IMG/VR virus record: IMGVR_UViG_3300004369_000030 | Location: 1 to 46,608 of that record | Length of the DNA: 46,608 bases | Direction: 5' to 3' (one strand) | Source: a virus | Part shown: positions 24,701 to 35,344 of the stretch, one piece after another | How the letters are laid out: the number at the start of each line of letters is the position of its first letter | Numbering within the stretch: the first letter of the stretch is position 1 | Notes under the pieces: model-generated | What the model was told of the DNA's origin: nothing | Databases searched by the model: none | The model's input: the letters and a program-made list of their open reading frames with translations, nothing else | Made by a program: the position numbers and the translations under genes

Positions 24701-25123
24701 TTATTCAGTGCCGTCTTTGGCGCTGGAAGGTGGTTGAAGTCCTTTGGGAACTTTTCCACCAGACTTCTGAAACCGTTCAAACGATTCACGTTTCTCACGT
24801 TTGGAGGAACCAATTTTCTTTGGCCTCTGAGACTTCGGTAAATCTAACAGACCGAGATTGAAACTAACCCATATTTCTTCGTCAATCTCGTCCCTGAATG
24901 GGTCTTGAAAAGACGTGTAAGCCGTCGAGTACGTCTTTGCCATTTCCTCTATGAGAGACATTCGTTTTTTTGCGTGCGGATCAGAACCGAACTCAATTTT
25001 GCGGAAGGTGCCAATGATCTGATCTTTCGACAACTTTTGTTTGGCTTCTATGCGAGTCATGCCCAGAGCGGCCTCGACTTTCAAATCCCAATCTTTTTTC
25101 CATTTAGCAATGCCAGAACTCAT
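24701..25123 (-). CDS. Hypothetical protein
   Basis: 140 residues from the ATG at 25123, seven bases after the upstream stop with GAGGAAATC as ribosome-binding site; an upstream ATG at 25153 lies inside the previous gene. Basic C-terminus (RPKKIGSSKREKRESFERFQ). No family recognised. Between two large putative effector genes, so possibly an accessory factor for one of them. Confidence 0.6.
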   Translation of the reverse strand: MSSGIAKWKKDWDLKVEAALGMTRIEAKQKLSKDQIIGTFRKIEFGSDPHAKKRMSLIEEMAKTYSTAYTSFQDPFRDEIDEEIWVSFNLGLLDLPKSQRPKKIGSSKREKRESFERFQKSGGKVPKGLQPPSSAKDGTE

Positions 25124-25130
25124 GATTTCC

Positions 25131-27674
25131 TCACTTGAATCTGATTGGCGCATCTGGGAAGAGCCACTTGTGAACTTTTGCGACCACAGCCTTTTCCTTG
25201 TCGTTCAATGGTCTTGTACCATCACCCCAACGCAGGAAAATTTCGTTTCCCGCACCATTTGCTGCCGCTATCTCTGCGAATAGTTCCATGTCATGGAAAT
25301 CAAATAGGACATCCCAGTCTTGAGCGATGTGTGCGGCCATGTAACTGGCCCACTGCCCCTGTGTTCCCAGTTCTGCGATGGCGCGTACGATTTCACGCTC
25401 CCCGGGGGTGAGGTCGTCGAAACGTTTTGTCGTCGTGAACATTTGCTCCAACACTTGACGCACCAAGTTGCGACTCTGACCACTCATCCCTGCATTCAGA
25501 ATTTTCTGCAGTTCCTCCATCATTTCTTCCAAAAGAAGTTCACGAGTGTCAATTGATCCGAACCCTGCATCTAGAAGGTCGGATGGAGTCACTTTGCCGC
25601 CCGTCATTGGAACACGCAGGGGACGGGTCATGTCGGGTGCGGGTTTTCCAGCGGCAAGTTGACCGGAAATATCTCCCATCCGCATTATTGCCTCAACCAG
25701 TGGCTTTGCGTCTTCAGCGCTTACTGCGGGAGTCATCGGTGTTCGAGGCAATCCGTGTTCCAAAATTAAGGCAAGGTCGGGTGCCGAAACACGATCGCCT
25801 GTATTCGTCTTTAGTTGTGGTGCGACGGTTCTGCCCTTCCACGGAAGGAATCTGGTGTATGGCATGCCCTTATCACTAAAGAGTGGGTATTGCCCACCAG
25901 CGCTCATATAGAACAATGTCTCAATAGAGTCCCACGTGATTGGGTCACCATCTCGCCACCTGCTGCCTGTTGGGTTTGGAAACAGATTACGTCCTACAGC
26001 ATTTAAAAAATCTGCAATTCCCTGTGTAACGGAAATAGGTCCGGTCCCATCAGATTTTTGAATTGGTCCCCAGCGCAAAAAGTCTGCATTTGCTGGCATT
26101 CTTTGTCCCAACATCTGCATGACCATTAGGGTCTGGAAATAAGATTTCGAGTATTCGCGGCTAAGGAGGCGTTCACGAAGCGTGCGAGCAACTTCCTTGT
26201 CAGATAGTCCGCTATTGACGAAATCGTCGAGGCGTTTCCTGAGGTCGATCATTGTTAAGTCGTCGTCGGCGCCAAGACCAACGGCACGAAGAGCATCATC
26301 CATGGAGGAGGAGTGATGCGCGACATGGCCCATTTCGTGAATGGTTATATTTCGTGCAGCCATGCGACGTGCTTCAGCCCACAATTTTTTTGCTTCGTCA
26401 TCAGCCTCAGGATTATCAACCAGACGTCCAGAATCGTCTAGGATTTGTTCTGGCGCTATACCGTCAAGCATGGTGAAGAACAGTTTGTGTGTTTCGAGTT
26501 GGAAGTTGCCGAACTGATCGAGAATGCCAACCTTGTCATAACTCACTTCTTCTTGATACATAAGGTCAAACTTGATACTCGGTTTTTCCCTTGAAGGCTG
26601 AAAATCAATACCATTCGGTGATACTGCTATTCTTTGACGACCCCTGTAGCCAGTTGCGCCATCGGCGTTGTCTGGAAAGTCCTCACCCCTTGCCCTGACT
26701 GTGTCTGCGCTTTCGATGTTGAATTTGTGTTCAGCAAGGCGCGGGTTCCAACTGATGGCAAGCATGAAACCCATCGCGTGTTCATAATGAGAGGGTTTGA
26801 TGTCGTCGTCATCATCCATCAAATAATCTGCTGTGGATGATCCGTCAAGAAAACCGCGATTAGCGCGTTGCATCGCAGACTTCAGATCCCTATATGTTTT
26901 GATTGGCTTTCCGCCGTGAAACATGTCGAGAACTCGCTTTGTGTCCTCTTCATAAATTTTGCGATAGTGCTCGCGAGATCTTTGTACAAAACGATCTCTT
27001 GATGATCTTGGCAAATAATCACGTCGAGATCTCATGCCCGTCCGTTGACGATCCGCAAGTCTCTCTTGGGCACGTCTGACCTTCTTGGCACGACGCACCT
27101 GACGACTGGCACCCTGAGCGGCGCTTTCTGTTACTCGACGGGCAAACTGTGTTCCTTCTTGAACAAATCCGTCGCCGTCAGCATCTTCTGCTCTCGGATC
27201 AAATACTGCCCCACGGACAAATCCGCGAACACCACCAGTCGCCTGACGGCCTGCCCAACCGACGGAACGACGCAAGGCACGGCCTAGTGCTTTCTCATTG
27301 TTTCCGGATGCAAGTAGCGACTTGAACTCAATCGCTCGATCGTCTTTATCGACGGTACTGGCAAGATGAGATTTTTTCGACATCTTGGGCATTTTGTCGA
27401 TGAAGTCGACGCCGGCCATCATGCTGTCTGGGATCGGCTGAACTCGGGATTCAATAATGTTGCGCCACTTATCGTTAGGTGCGTCAACACCATCCCATAA
27501 AAAGTTATGGAATTCGGACGACATGATTCGCTTGATGGGTTTTTTTGCTACGAATGAAAGAAAATCAACCTTGTGTGTTTTCTTATTTTTGTCAATGACG
27601 ACAGCCGTCGACTCACCATCTACAACAAAGTAGAGGGTGCCAACGCCGGTGCGTCCAACCGGTATTGCTTTCAT
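25131..27674 (-). CDS. Large virion-operon protein with HEMGH metalloprotease-like domain
   Basis: 847 residues. An N-terminal domain of about 115 residues is followed by EFKSLLASGNNEKALGRALR and the EF-hand-like DADGDGFVQEGTQF (near 163-177). A basic helix follows (RQVRRAKKVRRAQERLADRQ) with GMRSRR near residue 214. The zincin site is ITIHEMGHVAHH with H446, E447 and H450; a downstream third ligand is not certain. The final 150 residues include LTPGEREIVRAIAELG. The site suggests a zinc peptidase or a degenerate relative; zincins are a recurring part of phage polyvalent proteins. The ATGA overlap and GGTTGGAGA site support the start. Confidence 0.75.
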   Translation of the reverse strand: MKAIPVGRTGVGTLYFVVDGESTAVVIDKNKKTHKVDFLSFVAKKPIKRIMSSEFHNFLWDGVDAPNDKWRNIIESRVQPIPDSMMAGVDFIDKMPKMSKKSHLASTVDKDDRAIEFKSLLASGNNEKALGRALRRSVGWAGRQATGGVRGFVRGAVFDPRAEDADGDGFVQEGTQFARRVTESAAQGASRQVRRAKKVRRAQERLADRQRTGMRSRRDYLPRSSRDRFVQRSREHYRKIYEEDTKRVLDMFHGGKPIKTYRDLKSAMQRANRGFLDGSSTADYLMDDDDDIKPSHYEHAMGFMLAISWNPRLAEHKFNIESADTVRARGEDFPDNADGATGYRGRQRIAVSPNGIDFQPSREKPSIKFDLMYQEEVSYDKVGILDQFGNFQLETHKLFFTMLDGIAPEQILDDSGRLVDNPEADDEAKKLWAEARRMAARNITIHEMGHVAHHSSSMDDALRAVGLGADDDLTMIDLRKRLDDFVNSGLSDKEVARTLRERLLSREYSKSYFQTLMVMQMLGQRMPANADFLRWGPIQKSDGTGPISVTQGIADFLNAVGRNLFPNPTGSRWRDGDPITWDSIETLFYMSAGGQYPLFSDKGMPYTRFLPWKGRTVAPQLKTNTGDRVSAPDLALILEHGLPRTPMTPAVSAEDAKPLVEAIMRMGDISGQLAAGKPAPDMTRPLRVPMTGGKVTPSDLLDAGFGSIDTRELLLEEMMEELQKILNAGMSGQSRNLVRQVLEQMFTTTKRFDDLTPGEREIVRAIAELGTQGQWASYMAAHIAQDWDVLFDFHDMELFAEIAAANGAGNEIFLRWGDGTRPLNDKEKAVVAKVHKWLFPDAPIRFK

Positions 27675-27877
27675 TCTCCAACCTCACGTAACGCATCCTC
27701 ATATGCTTTACGGTGAATTTCCAACACTTCACTTGCGGGAACGCGAGAGGTGAAAGCGGACGCCAAGTACGACTTCGAACCTTCGTGTTTCCGAAGATGC
27801 TCTTTTACAACCTCGGTGTCAAGGAGGGTGCGAACGCGATCATCTATTCCCCACGAACGACTCTGTTCATCAAGCAT
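27671..27877 (-). CDS. Small hypothetical protein
   Basis: 68 residues from the ATG at 27877, which has GGAG seven bases upstream and overlaps the upstream stop by eight bases; a TTG at 27910 is a weaker alternative. Helical and charged (DTEVVKEHLRKHEG, then LEIHRKAYEDALREVGE). No family recognised. It lies between the 2483- and 847-residue proteins. Confidence 0.6.
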   Translation of the reverse strand: MLDEQSRSWGIDDRVRTLLDTEVVKEHLRKHEGSKSYLASAFTSRVPASEVLEIHRKAYEDALREVGE

Positions 27878-30800
27878 AGAGAGACTCCAATCGTCGTTGT
27901 GTTTCAGCAAGGATCCACTGTGTTTTTTCTTCTGGTGACATATTCACAGGGATGTCCATATCTTCTGCAAGTTTAGTTGCTCTCTCTTGCAGTCGCTCCC
28001 AAGGCTTCATTTCGGTATATTCACTTGCCGTGTGCATTGTTCTAGACACCGCAACGGAAGTGCGGTTGTAAAGAATGACCCTGTTGTCGCCGCTCTTTGC
28101 TGCGTAACTTGACAAGCCGTCATAACCCATGAGGATCGCAGCGATCGACGTTGCGTTGTTGAATTCTCCACTGTTATCGGCGCTGCGGAACATCATGTTC
28201 TCGAAAGCCTCCAAAGCCTTGGCATTTGCAGGATCAGCCTGAAGGGCCCGATGAAGAGCAACAATCGGGTTTCTTTCTTCGACGTTCGCATCAAGTGTTT
28301 CGCCCCTCCAACCGAGTCGCGCTTCCTCGACCATTTTTGAAACGACAGTGACGCTTCCCATTCTTGCAGTGGGAGACATAACTGCTCTGATAACTCCGCC
28401 CTGTTCCCCAGCGTAGACAGATGCGTCGAAGTGCTCTACGACTTCCCTCTCGGGATTCGCTCCCTGAACAGCGAAATAAAGTCCGGCGCCATCGACTCCT
28501 TCACCGATGGGGAGACCGTCATTTTCGATAGTCATCCTTTGCGGCTCAATGCTTCCCCCTCGCGTCAGAGGGACGAAACCATGCACAGCCTGAAGAAGGT
28601 CAATTTCCTCTTCGGTTAAGCGCAGTGCTCCTCCGTCATAACCGCGAGCACTGATAAGCGCATCCACGATCATTCTTCCAGCGTATGCCGTCCCCTCGCG
28701 GGCATCCATGTCGTTTGTTTCGCCTTCGTACATGCCGTATGGGTTGTCGATTCTCTGTTGCAGAACCTCAAAAGCCTGCTGAAGTTCTGGGTTATTCACG
28801 AGCAGGTCAATGAGTTCTTGTCGATGCTTTTCGCTTGTTAGATCATCAGCAACGGCATGCGTTTGTGGCATTAGTTCTTGCAAATCTTGTGGTGGTCTAG
28901 TTACACCATCTTGAGGCTCGTGATCAGCAATATCTTGCGCTGCTGACTTCGCACGAGTTGCTTGACCGACCTCAGCGGAGGGGTCAACCTCAATTCGTTC
29001 AGGACCGTATCGCTGTTGACGTTCATACTCGTACATTCTGTTTGTTAGTTCAGTTTCAATTTCTTTTGCTTTTGCCTTACGCTCAACCCTGTTCCGTCGA
29101 ATTTCCAAAGCATCACGCAGTCGCTCGTCAAAATCTTCAGGAGCATTAGACAGCACTTCGTCAATTCGACTTTGGAGTTCCGCTACGGTCGGCGGCTCTG
29201 GTTCCGGTAGGGGATCGCCAAATGGATCATCGTTGCGTTGGCGACCCGGAGGTTTGGGTCTAGTTGCATAACTGACTCTGCCTATTTCAGCAACAGCACC
29301 AACAAATTTGAGATCGTCAATTACTTGCTGTTTTACATCTGGATCCAAATCACTTGCCTCGACCGAGGTAATCATGTCCAAAGCACCTTGTTGCGAATAC
29401 ACCGCTAGGTACTTATTGTCGTCCCAACCTTGCTCCAACATTTCCCTAAGCGGTTTTGTGGATCCACCACCCCACCCATCGTCAACTTGGAAGTCATCTC
29501 CAAGGGTTTCCAGAACGCGACGCAATGTGTCTTGTGTGATGTCATCGTCGGAAATGCCGAATTCGCGGTGGAACCGGTGAAGACCCTCGAAATTGCCGTC
29601 TTCTGGAATTGTTAGTTCAGGGAAGCGTTCTTTCGTGGTGGAGACACGAGTAGACCGCAAACCAGTTGACGAGAACGGATCCCAAGTTGCCGATCCACCA
29701 AACGGATCATCCGGAGCAATATCTAGTGCAGGCGTACTGCTTTGCTCTCCACCAACACCAAGTCGACGCCGAATCTTGTCACGAGCGGACTCGACTCGAT
29801 CGCCAATGCCAATCTCACGTACACGTTCCGTTACGGCGTCCGCGAGAAGTCTGGCCCTATCTCCCGCCTCGCTGTCGACAACTTTGTCGACTGCATCACT
29901 CATCGCATCCGTTACAGCATCAGGCAATCCCTCAGGTGCAACCCGGTCGGCAGCGGCAAGAATTTTTCGTGACTGCTCAGGGGACAGCCAGCCTTGAGCG
30001 ACTGCTTTTTCTACTGCGAAGTCAATTCCCTCACGACCTGCCCGGCGGGCAATGACGGCAGCGACACCTGCCGGACCACCGGAACTAAAACCGATGGCCA
30101 TTTCTCCGACAAGTTGAATCATTTCGATGTTGTCATCTTCAAGGCCGGATTGCCGCATGAGACGTTCAACGCGATCTGAACTCAACAGCCTTTGAACAAC
30201 ACGTCCTCGGCGGTTCGGGGTTACTGTCGGTATGCGTTCAGCAACACCACCAATGCGAGTTGCCGCCTCATCCGAAACGCGCTCGCTTATCCGGTCTTGA
30301 ATCTGGCGCCGGAAACTGCGCATTCCTTCTTGTACGACAGGTCTAAGTGTCGCTTGACGTGCGCCAACCTCGTCGTTCAGGCGGACCAGCAACGCTTCTT
30401 CGACGTTCCTCACACGCCCGATTCGAGCGCCGGAGTCGGTCGATGTTGTCAGGTCTCGACGACTAAATAGGTCGATGCCTTCAGAGTTCGTGTAGCGGAC
30501 ATTCAGACCGAGGCGGTCAAAGCGAATCTTGTCAGCATCAGCCACTCGATGCTGTCGGAGAAGATTTGCGCTTTTCACGCTGGTAAGACGACCGTCGGCT
30601 ATAGACGTTGCCAAGAAGTCGATCTCAGAATTTGACCATCCAGCATTGCGTAGCACACCAGCAAGACCGGACCCTTCAAAGTCGATATCGCCGCGATTAA
30701 GTTCCAGTCGCTGCCAGCCAAGAGAGTTGATGGGAACGTCGATTCGCTCGATGTCCTGAAGGTCAAAACCTCCAGCAATCGCTGTTTCCATTGGAATATC

Positions 30801-33800
30801 TGCCGCTCCGAACGAAGACGGCAACCGTGTCATCATGCCGTTTTTCGACACTTCAGGCGGCATATTACGCATTTGGACACCACGGAAATCACCCGTCAGG
30901 CCAGCGTGAAGAAGGTTACCCATTCGCATCGCCGTGTCCCCGTCGCCGCGTCGAGAAACGCTGAGTTGAGACGCATATCGACGAGGATCGTTATCGTTCA
31001 AACGTGTGAGCGACACTGGATCACGCAAGATGTCGCCCATTCCGTATGCCGAACGCATAGAAACTTCTGGGCGCAGAACGATGTCGGATTCACCAAGCGC
31101 TGAAAGTGGTCCGTGCGGCGATTCTCCACTGTGGTCAAAGAATCCTGCGCGCCGAAGTGCAGGGAAACCACCGCGACCGTTTGCGTCCAACATGTCATCA
31201 ACGATGTCTTCGTGAACCGCGTGGGTTGCGTGTCCAAACATTGGAAGGCTCTCGCGAGGAGCACCATCTGGCCATCCGTTGTTTCGTTCAAATGCTGAAA
31301 GCACTGATGATCGTTCTGGACGGCTGGGCGCTCCGGTTTCGAGAAGTGTTGCAAGTTCATCTGATGAAATACGACTACGAACACGTCGGTCAACACCTTC
31401 GTGCCATGCTTCCGCTGCCTCTGACACCTTCTTGACGACAGCGTCGCTTCCTGACCTTTCAATAAAGTCAAGCGCCTCGGGCGTCATTGAAAACTCGACG
31501 CCGTCAGATGTACGCAGATTGCCCAAAAGGTCTCCATCGGTAAGCCGATCGGAAGCAAGAATCATGCGCGTTGCGCTCGACTGATCAAGAGACGTGTCAC
31601 GTGCAGAAAAGTCCGGGTTGAAAGGCTCAATCCCGTTTTTCGCGAAACCACGGTCGATTTCGTTTCGACGTTTGATCATCCTGTTTCTGACAGCGGAGTC
31701 TTGGCTGAAGTGAGAACGTACGTGGCGCGGTTCGCCAACTTGCCGCCCCCTGAGGACTTTCTCCAATTCGGATCGTTCGCGCATCTCAGCAACACTTCTT
31801 GGGCGACCCCATTGATCCATGTCGGAGAGGAGGCGGTCAGCAAAGTCAGATGATGACTCTTGACGTGATGGAATCAGCGTTCTCATCCCGTCCGCATCTT
31901 CAACCACGTCGAAGTCTCCGGGCGGAAGTGTCAATTTTGCATAATCGCCGTTGTCATCCTCTCGCCACATGCCACGAGATCCCTTGGGAACAACAATTTT
32001 TGTGCGCCCTTCGACACCGTCGTAATCCAAGCGGCTTTCTTCTCGTGAGGAGACGACACGCAGTTCAACGAAGCCACGTGACCTTTGGGACCTCATTCCC
32101 TCACGCAACTCCATACCGAGATCAAATTCGAATTCGCGTTTGGGTCCCCATAGGCCGCTCCCACTTCCGTCAATTGGACGAGGCCCTGTCCAGTCAGTGA
32201 TCTCGTCGGTATTGATCACGTACCCTTCAACGGTTTCTTGAACTGGGTTGCCCTCCATTGCATCTAGAACCGGAAGGATGGTTTGGCTGATTTCCTGAGC
32301 CGGAGAAGGATGCGCCTCTGTGTTGTCGTGCTTTTGACCACGAACCTTGGCGGCACGCTCAACTGCTTCTTCGAGGTCTGTTCCGCCGTGAACATACCGC
32401 TTGTTTCGTTCTTGAAGATCTTTTGTCATGGCCGCCTGCTCGGCTGCCGTCATGCGGCGACGTGCATCCATCGCCTGTTCAGACCCGTAACCATCGGGGT
32501 CGCGAGTCCACGAGCGGGGAGCATCCGGATTACGCATGGGGATGCTTTCCTCGATTTGGATCATCGCTTGACGATATTTATCCTCGTCGTAGATTTCGTC
32601 GCCATCCTTGGCGTTTTTCCTGTATGGCTTCTTTGACTTCCGGAAAATGTTTCCAGCGTCGTTCCGTTCAAACTTGTCGGAACGCCTTTGTCGGATTTCG
32701 GCGTTTGCGTTACGACGTCGAGCATTTTCGTCGGCGATTTGGGCCATACCCTTAGACGCCATCCAGAGGCGCGCAAGTTCGTCGTCGTCAAGTTGCTCCC
32801 CGGCGTCCATTCTGTCGATGAGGTTGTCCGCATCTTCTCGCAAGATTCCGAAACGACGGTCAAGTTCATCGCCGCCCAACTGCGCATATGAAACGTCTGA
32901 CCATTGCCACGTGCGAGCAATTGACTTTCTGGGAATTTCCTGATGGCCACCAGTTTTGTCGTCTGGCCTGCCTCCGAAGCGAGAAATGAAATAGCGCTCC
33001 ATGAGGTCCCACGGGCCTTGGGTCGGTTGGATTTCCCCAGTCTCTTTGTCCACCATCCACGTGATGCCGCTCGGGATGATGTCCAATTCCGTATCGTCAG
33101 GAACGGGGTCGCCGGGAGGAGCGTTCGGCGGATTCGTGGGTGGAGCACTCGGAGGTGTCGGGGGTTGAGGTTGCCCGGGGGGAGGGGGATTCCAGCGAGG
33201 GGGTCCGCCCGGTGTTCCCGGTGGATTCAGATCGGAACGATTGTTCATCCACTCAATGTTCTGATCAATAAGTTCGCTGTCAACAACACCCATCCGCTGA
33301 AGGGCGCGCAGTTCCGTCATTCCTTCCATCAGCATGACGGCAAGTGTCTGTCCGGAATCGTCCGCTAATGGACCCATCCAATCGGGGGTGTCCTCGCCAC
33401 CATGCCAATATTTTTCAACTAAATCTTGGTAATACGCTCCCGACAGGATGTGCAGCATCGAACCTTCGAAAGCAGTAATTCCTACTGGTGGGAAACCCTC
33501 CGGCAAATACTCCTGAGGGAGTGACTGAGACATTGTGGTATTGATGGCTTGCATCCACGTGAGGTTGTCCCACTGATCAGGAGGGGTCACTATGGCTTGA
33601 GGACCTTGTGAGGTGGCAAGATAAACGACACCTCGTTTATTGAAGTCCTCTAGAATCGTTTTTTGAAGAACGGAGTACTGCTGAAGGTGTCCCATCTCGT
33701 GGTACGCGGTGTGGCGCGATGAGGCTTGCAGCGATTTATGTCGAGCAGCCGACAAATCCGTCGCGTACTTGTCTTTCCATCTTTCGAGGTCAATCTGATC

Positions 33801-35321
33801 CTTGAAAAAATCCTGTATTGATTGCCACTGGGCCCCTTCACTCCCCGAACCATCAGTTGACACAATGCGAATTTTTCCGTCATTGAGGAAAAATGCTCCA
33901 TCGTCTTCGATCATCGGTCGAAGGACTTGGACCAATGGATTGAACTGCATGGTGAGTCCGAAGCCGTCGGCAGTCAACGCTCCGGGGATCAACTCTGCTT
34001 CAGTAGCCCAGTAACTTTTGAGATTGTCCTTGCTGGGTTCAAAAGCGCGGAACTCTAAAACCTTGAGGTTTCGCGCAGTGTCTGGGTCGTCATGAAACTC
34101 GTGAAGAACACCTTCGAGGAAACCTCGCATAACGTCATGATGGCGCTGGACGAGAAGATCAACCATCTGCGCTTTGGCAGCATCGTCTAAAGAAGGGTCA
34201 ATTTGGTCTAGGTAGTTTTGACGCAGGGTGGCGTCCATCTTCTGGAGGTTTTCCCACAAAGTGAGAGTGTCGTCGCCAATAGCGTTACCGAAAATGTCCG
34301 TGAATAACCCTTGCCAAGCAACGTCCCACATCCCGCTTTCGTTCAGTCGGTCAAGAGTGTCCCACAGGTCAGCGTTTAAATCTGTGTCTCCGGTTGCCCC
34401 AACCATGTTGCGCAAGGTGTCAAGGGCTGAGTCCTTGTCCATAAGACGTTGATCAAAGACAGCCTGAGGGGCAAGCATTTGCGATGCTGCCTCCATGGCG
34501 CGTCTGTTGGAGGCGAATCGTGGATCGTCCTCATTGGCATCCAAGAATTCCATGTAGCGGCCCATGGCCACGTGATTGTTGAACCAACTTCCGACACGTC
34601 CAAGCATTCGCCTTGCCGCTCGGGTCGGAACAAAGCAGTTGGTTCCGAATTCGTCGGTGAACTGGTTCGCAGCAGGGGTTCCGGGAGGACATCTAAACTT
34701 TCCAAGTTCATCGACGATGACACCTAGAGCGCTCGCCGCCCTTGAACCGATGTTTCCTCCGGGGACATAAGAAGAAAGACTTCTTCCTAGTGCCTTTACC
34801 TCAACGTCACCGGATAGGGATTTTATGTTGACGCGCCGTTTGGACTCTTCGATGCGCTTTCCCGTTCGTGGATCCGCATCGTATTCGTCTACAACAATTT
34901 TTGGTCCACGCTTACGAAAGTCAAGCGCTTCAGCCATGGCCTTCTGTCGTTCAGCGGGCCGCATTTTCTTCGGTGGGGCAACCCATCCGAAGTTCGGCTC
35001 GTTCCCCGGACGCAACATGTCCTCTGCGGTGACGTGAAGTTTTAGGACATCACCCGGGCTGCGCTTCTTATTCGGAGCAAAACGAATTTCGGGGATAGTT
35101 TCTGCAACACCGGTACCGGCAGTCCGTTTCTCAGACCCTTTGCCACCACCAACAGAATTTCCATTGAGTGCCTTAACTGACCACTCTGGATCAATTTCAG
35201 TTTTGGTGCTTGCGATAGCCGCATGGATGCGGAATCGCTGTCCGATTGCCTCGTAGTCGCGTCTCGGGCTACCTAGTACACGTTCTGAGGTTATGTGTCT
35301 GGTGGCTCGGGTTAGGGCCAT
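27870..35321 (-). CDS. Giant 2483-aa virion-operon protein with zincin and ART-like domains
   Basis: At 7.45 kb this is one sixth of the window. Order: an N-terminal domain; IKSLSGDVEVKALGRSL near residues 160-180; the two-Cys module FRCPPGTPAANQFTD (C211, C229); a zincin HEMGH at 541-545 with EGMTELRAL near 665 as candidate third ligand; a Pro-rich linker at about 697-740; then a long charged region with G[ML]RSxR motifs at about 32.09, 30.32 and 29.66 kb. A Gly/Ala-rich segment near 1740-1770 (SSGGPAGVAAVIARRAG) could touch membranes. The C-terminus is ART-like: VPLTRGG, then GVDGAGLYFAV (near 2280) and VILYNRTSVAV (near 2413), matching the end of the 1851-residue protein. I infer a multi-domain effector ejected with the DNA. 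A tail or capsid-decoration function is the alternative. Confidence 0.8.
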   Translation of the reverse strand: MALTRATRHITSERVLGSPRRDYEAIGQRFRIHAAIASTKTEIDPEWSVKALNGNSVGGGKGSEKRTAGTGVAETIPEIRFAPNKKRSPGDVLKLHVTAEDMLRPGNEPNFGWVAPPKKMRPAERQKAMAEALDFRKRGPKIVVDEYDADPRTGKRIEESKRRVNIKSLSGDVEVKALGRSLSSYVPGGNIGSRAASALGVIVDELGKFRCPPGTPAANQFTDEFGTNCFVPTRAARRMLGRVGSWFNNHVAMGRYMEFLDANEDDPRFASNRRAMEAASQMLAPQAVFDQRLMDKDSALDTLRNMVGATGDTDLNADLWDTLDRLNESGMWDVAWQGLFTDIFGNAIGDDTLTLWENLQKMDATLRQNYLDQIDPSLDDAAKAQMVDLLVQRHHDVMRGFLEGVLHEFHDDPDTARNLKVLEFRAFEPSKDNLKSYWATEAELIPGALTADGFGLTMQFNPLVQVLRPMIEDDGAFFLNDGKIRIVSTDGSGSEGAQWQSIQDFFKDQIDLERWKDKYATDLSAARHKSLQASSRHTAYHEMGHLQQYSVLQKTILEDFNKRGVVYLATSQGPQAIVTPPDQWDNLTWMQAINTTMSQSLPQEYLPEGFPPVGITAFEGSMLHILSGAYYQDLVEKYWHGGEDTPDWMGPLADDSGQTLAVMLMEGMTELRALQRMGVVDSELIDQNIEWMNNRSDLNPPGTPGGPPRWNPPPPGQPQPPTPPSAPPTNPPNAPPGDPVPDDTELDIIPSGITWMVDKETGEIQPTQGPWDLMERYFISRFGGRPDDKTGGHQEIPRKSIARTWQWSDVSYAQLGGDELDRRFGILREDADNLIDRMDAGEQLDDDELARLWMASKGMAQIADENARRRNANAEIRQRRSDKFERNDAGNIFRKSKKPYRKNAKDGDEIYDEDKYRQAMIQIEESIPMRNPDAPRSWTRDPDGYGSEQAMDARRRMTAAEQAAMTKDLQERNKRYVHGGTDLEEAVERAAKVRGQKHDNTEAHPSPAQEISQTILPVLDAMEGNPVQETVEGYVINTDEITDWTGPRPIDGSGSGLWGPKREFEFDLGMELREGMRSQRSRGFVELRVVSSREESRLDYDGVEGRTKIVVPKGSRGMWREDDNGDYAKLTLPPGDFDVVEDADGMRTLIPSRQESSSDFADRLLSDMDQWGRPRSVAEMRERSELEKVLRGRQVGEPRHVRSHFSQDSAVRNRMIKRRNEIDRGFAKNGIEPFNPDFSARDTSLDQSSATRMILASDRLTDGDLLGNLRTSDGVEFSMTPEALDFIERSGSDAVVKKVSEAAEAWHEGVDRRVRSRISSDELATLLETGAPSRPERSSVLSAFERNNGWPDGAPRESLPMFGHATHAVHEDIVDDMLDANGRGGFPALRRAGFFDHSGESPHGPLSALGESDIVLRPEVSMRSAYGMGDILRDPVSLTRLNDNDPRRYASQLSVSRRGDGDTAMRMGNLLHAGLTGDFRGVQMRNMPPEVSKNGMMTRLPSSFGAADIPMETAIAGGFDLQDIERIDVPINSLGWQRLELNRGDIDFEGSGLAGVLRNAGWSNSEIDFLATSIADGRLTSVKSANLLRQHRVADADKIRFDRLGLNVRYTNSEGIDLFSRRDLTTSTDSGARIGRVRNVEEALLVRLNDEVGARQATLRPVVQEGMRSFRRQIQDRISERVSDEAATRIGGVAERIPTVTPNRRGRVVQRLLSSDRVERLMRQSGLEDDNIEMIQLVGEMAIGFSSGGPAGVAAVIARRAGREGIDFAVEKAVAQGWLSPEQSRKILAAADRVAPEGLPDAVTDAMSDAVDKVVDSEAGDRARLLADAVTERVREIGIGDRVESARDKIRRRLGVGGEQSSTPALDIAPDDPFGGSATWDPFSSTGLRSTRVSTTKERFPELTIPEDGNFEGLHRFHREFGISDDDITQDTLRRVLETLGDDFQVDDGWGGGSTKPLREMLEQGWDDNKYLAVYSQQGALDMITSVEASDLDPDVKQQVIDDLKFVGAVAEIGRVSYATRPKPPGRQRNDDPFGDPLPEPEPPTVAELQSRIDEVLSNAPEDFDERLRDALEIRRNRVERKAKAKEIETELTNRMYEYERQQRYGPERIEVDPSAEVGQATRAKSAAQDIADHEPQDGVTRPPQDLQELMPQTHAVADDLTSEKHRQELIDLLVNNPELQQAFEVLQQRIDNPYGMYEGETNDMDAREGTAYAGRMIVDALISARGYDGGALRLTEEEIDLLQAVHGFVPLTRGGSIEPQRMTIENDGLPIGEGVDGAGLYFAVQGANPEREVVEHFDASVYAGEQGGVIRAVMSPTARMGSVTVVSKMVEEARLGWRGETLDANVEERNPIVALHRALQADPANAKALEAFENMMFRSADNSGEFNNATSIAAILMGYDGLSSYAAKSGDNRVILYNRTSVAVSRTMHTASEYTEMKPWERLQERATKLAEDMDIPVNMSPEEKTQWILAETQRRLESLYA

Positions 35322-35344
35322 TGGGACCCACTCTTTCCCGGCCC

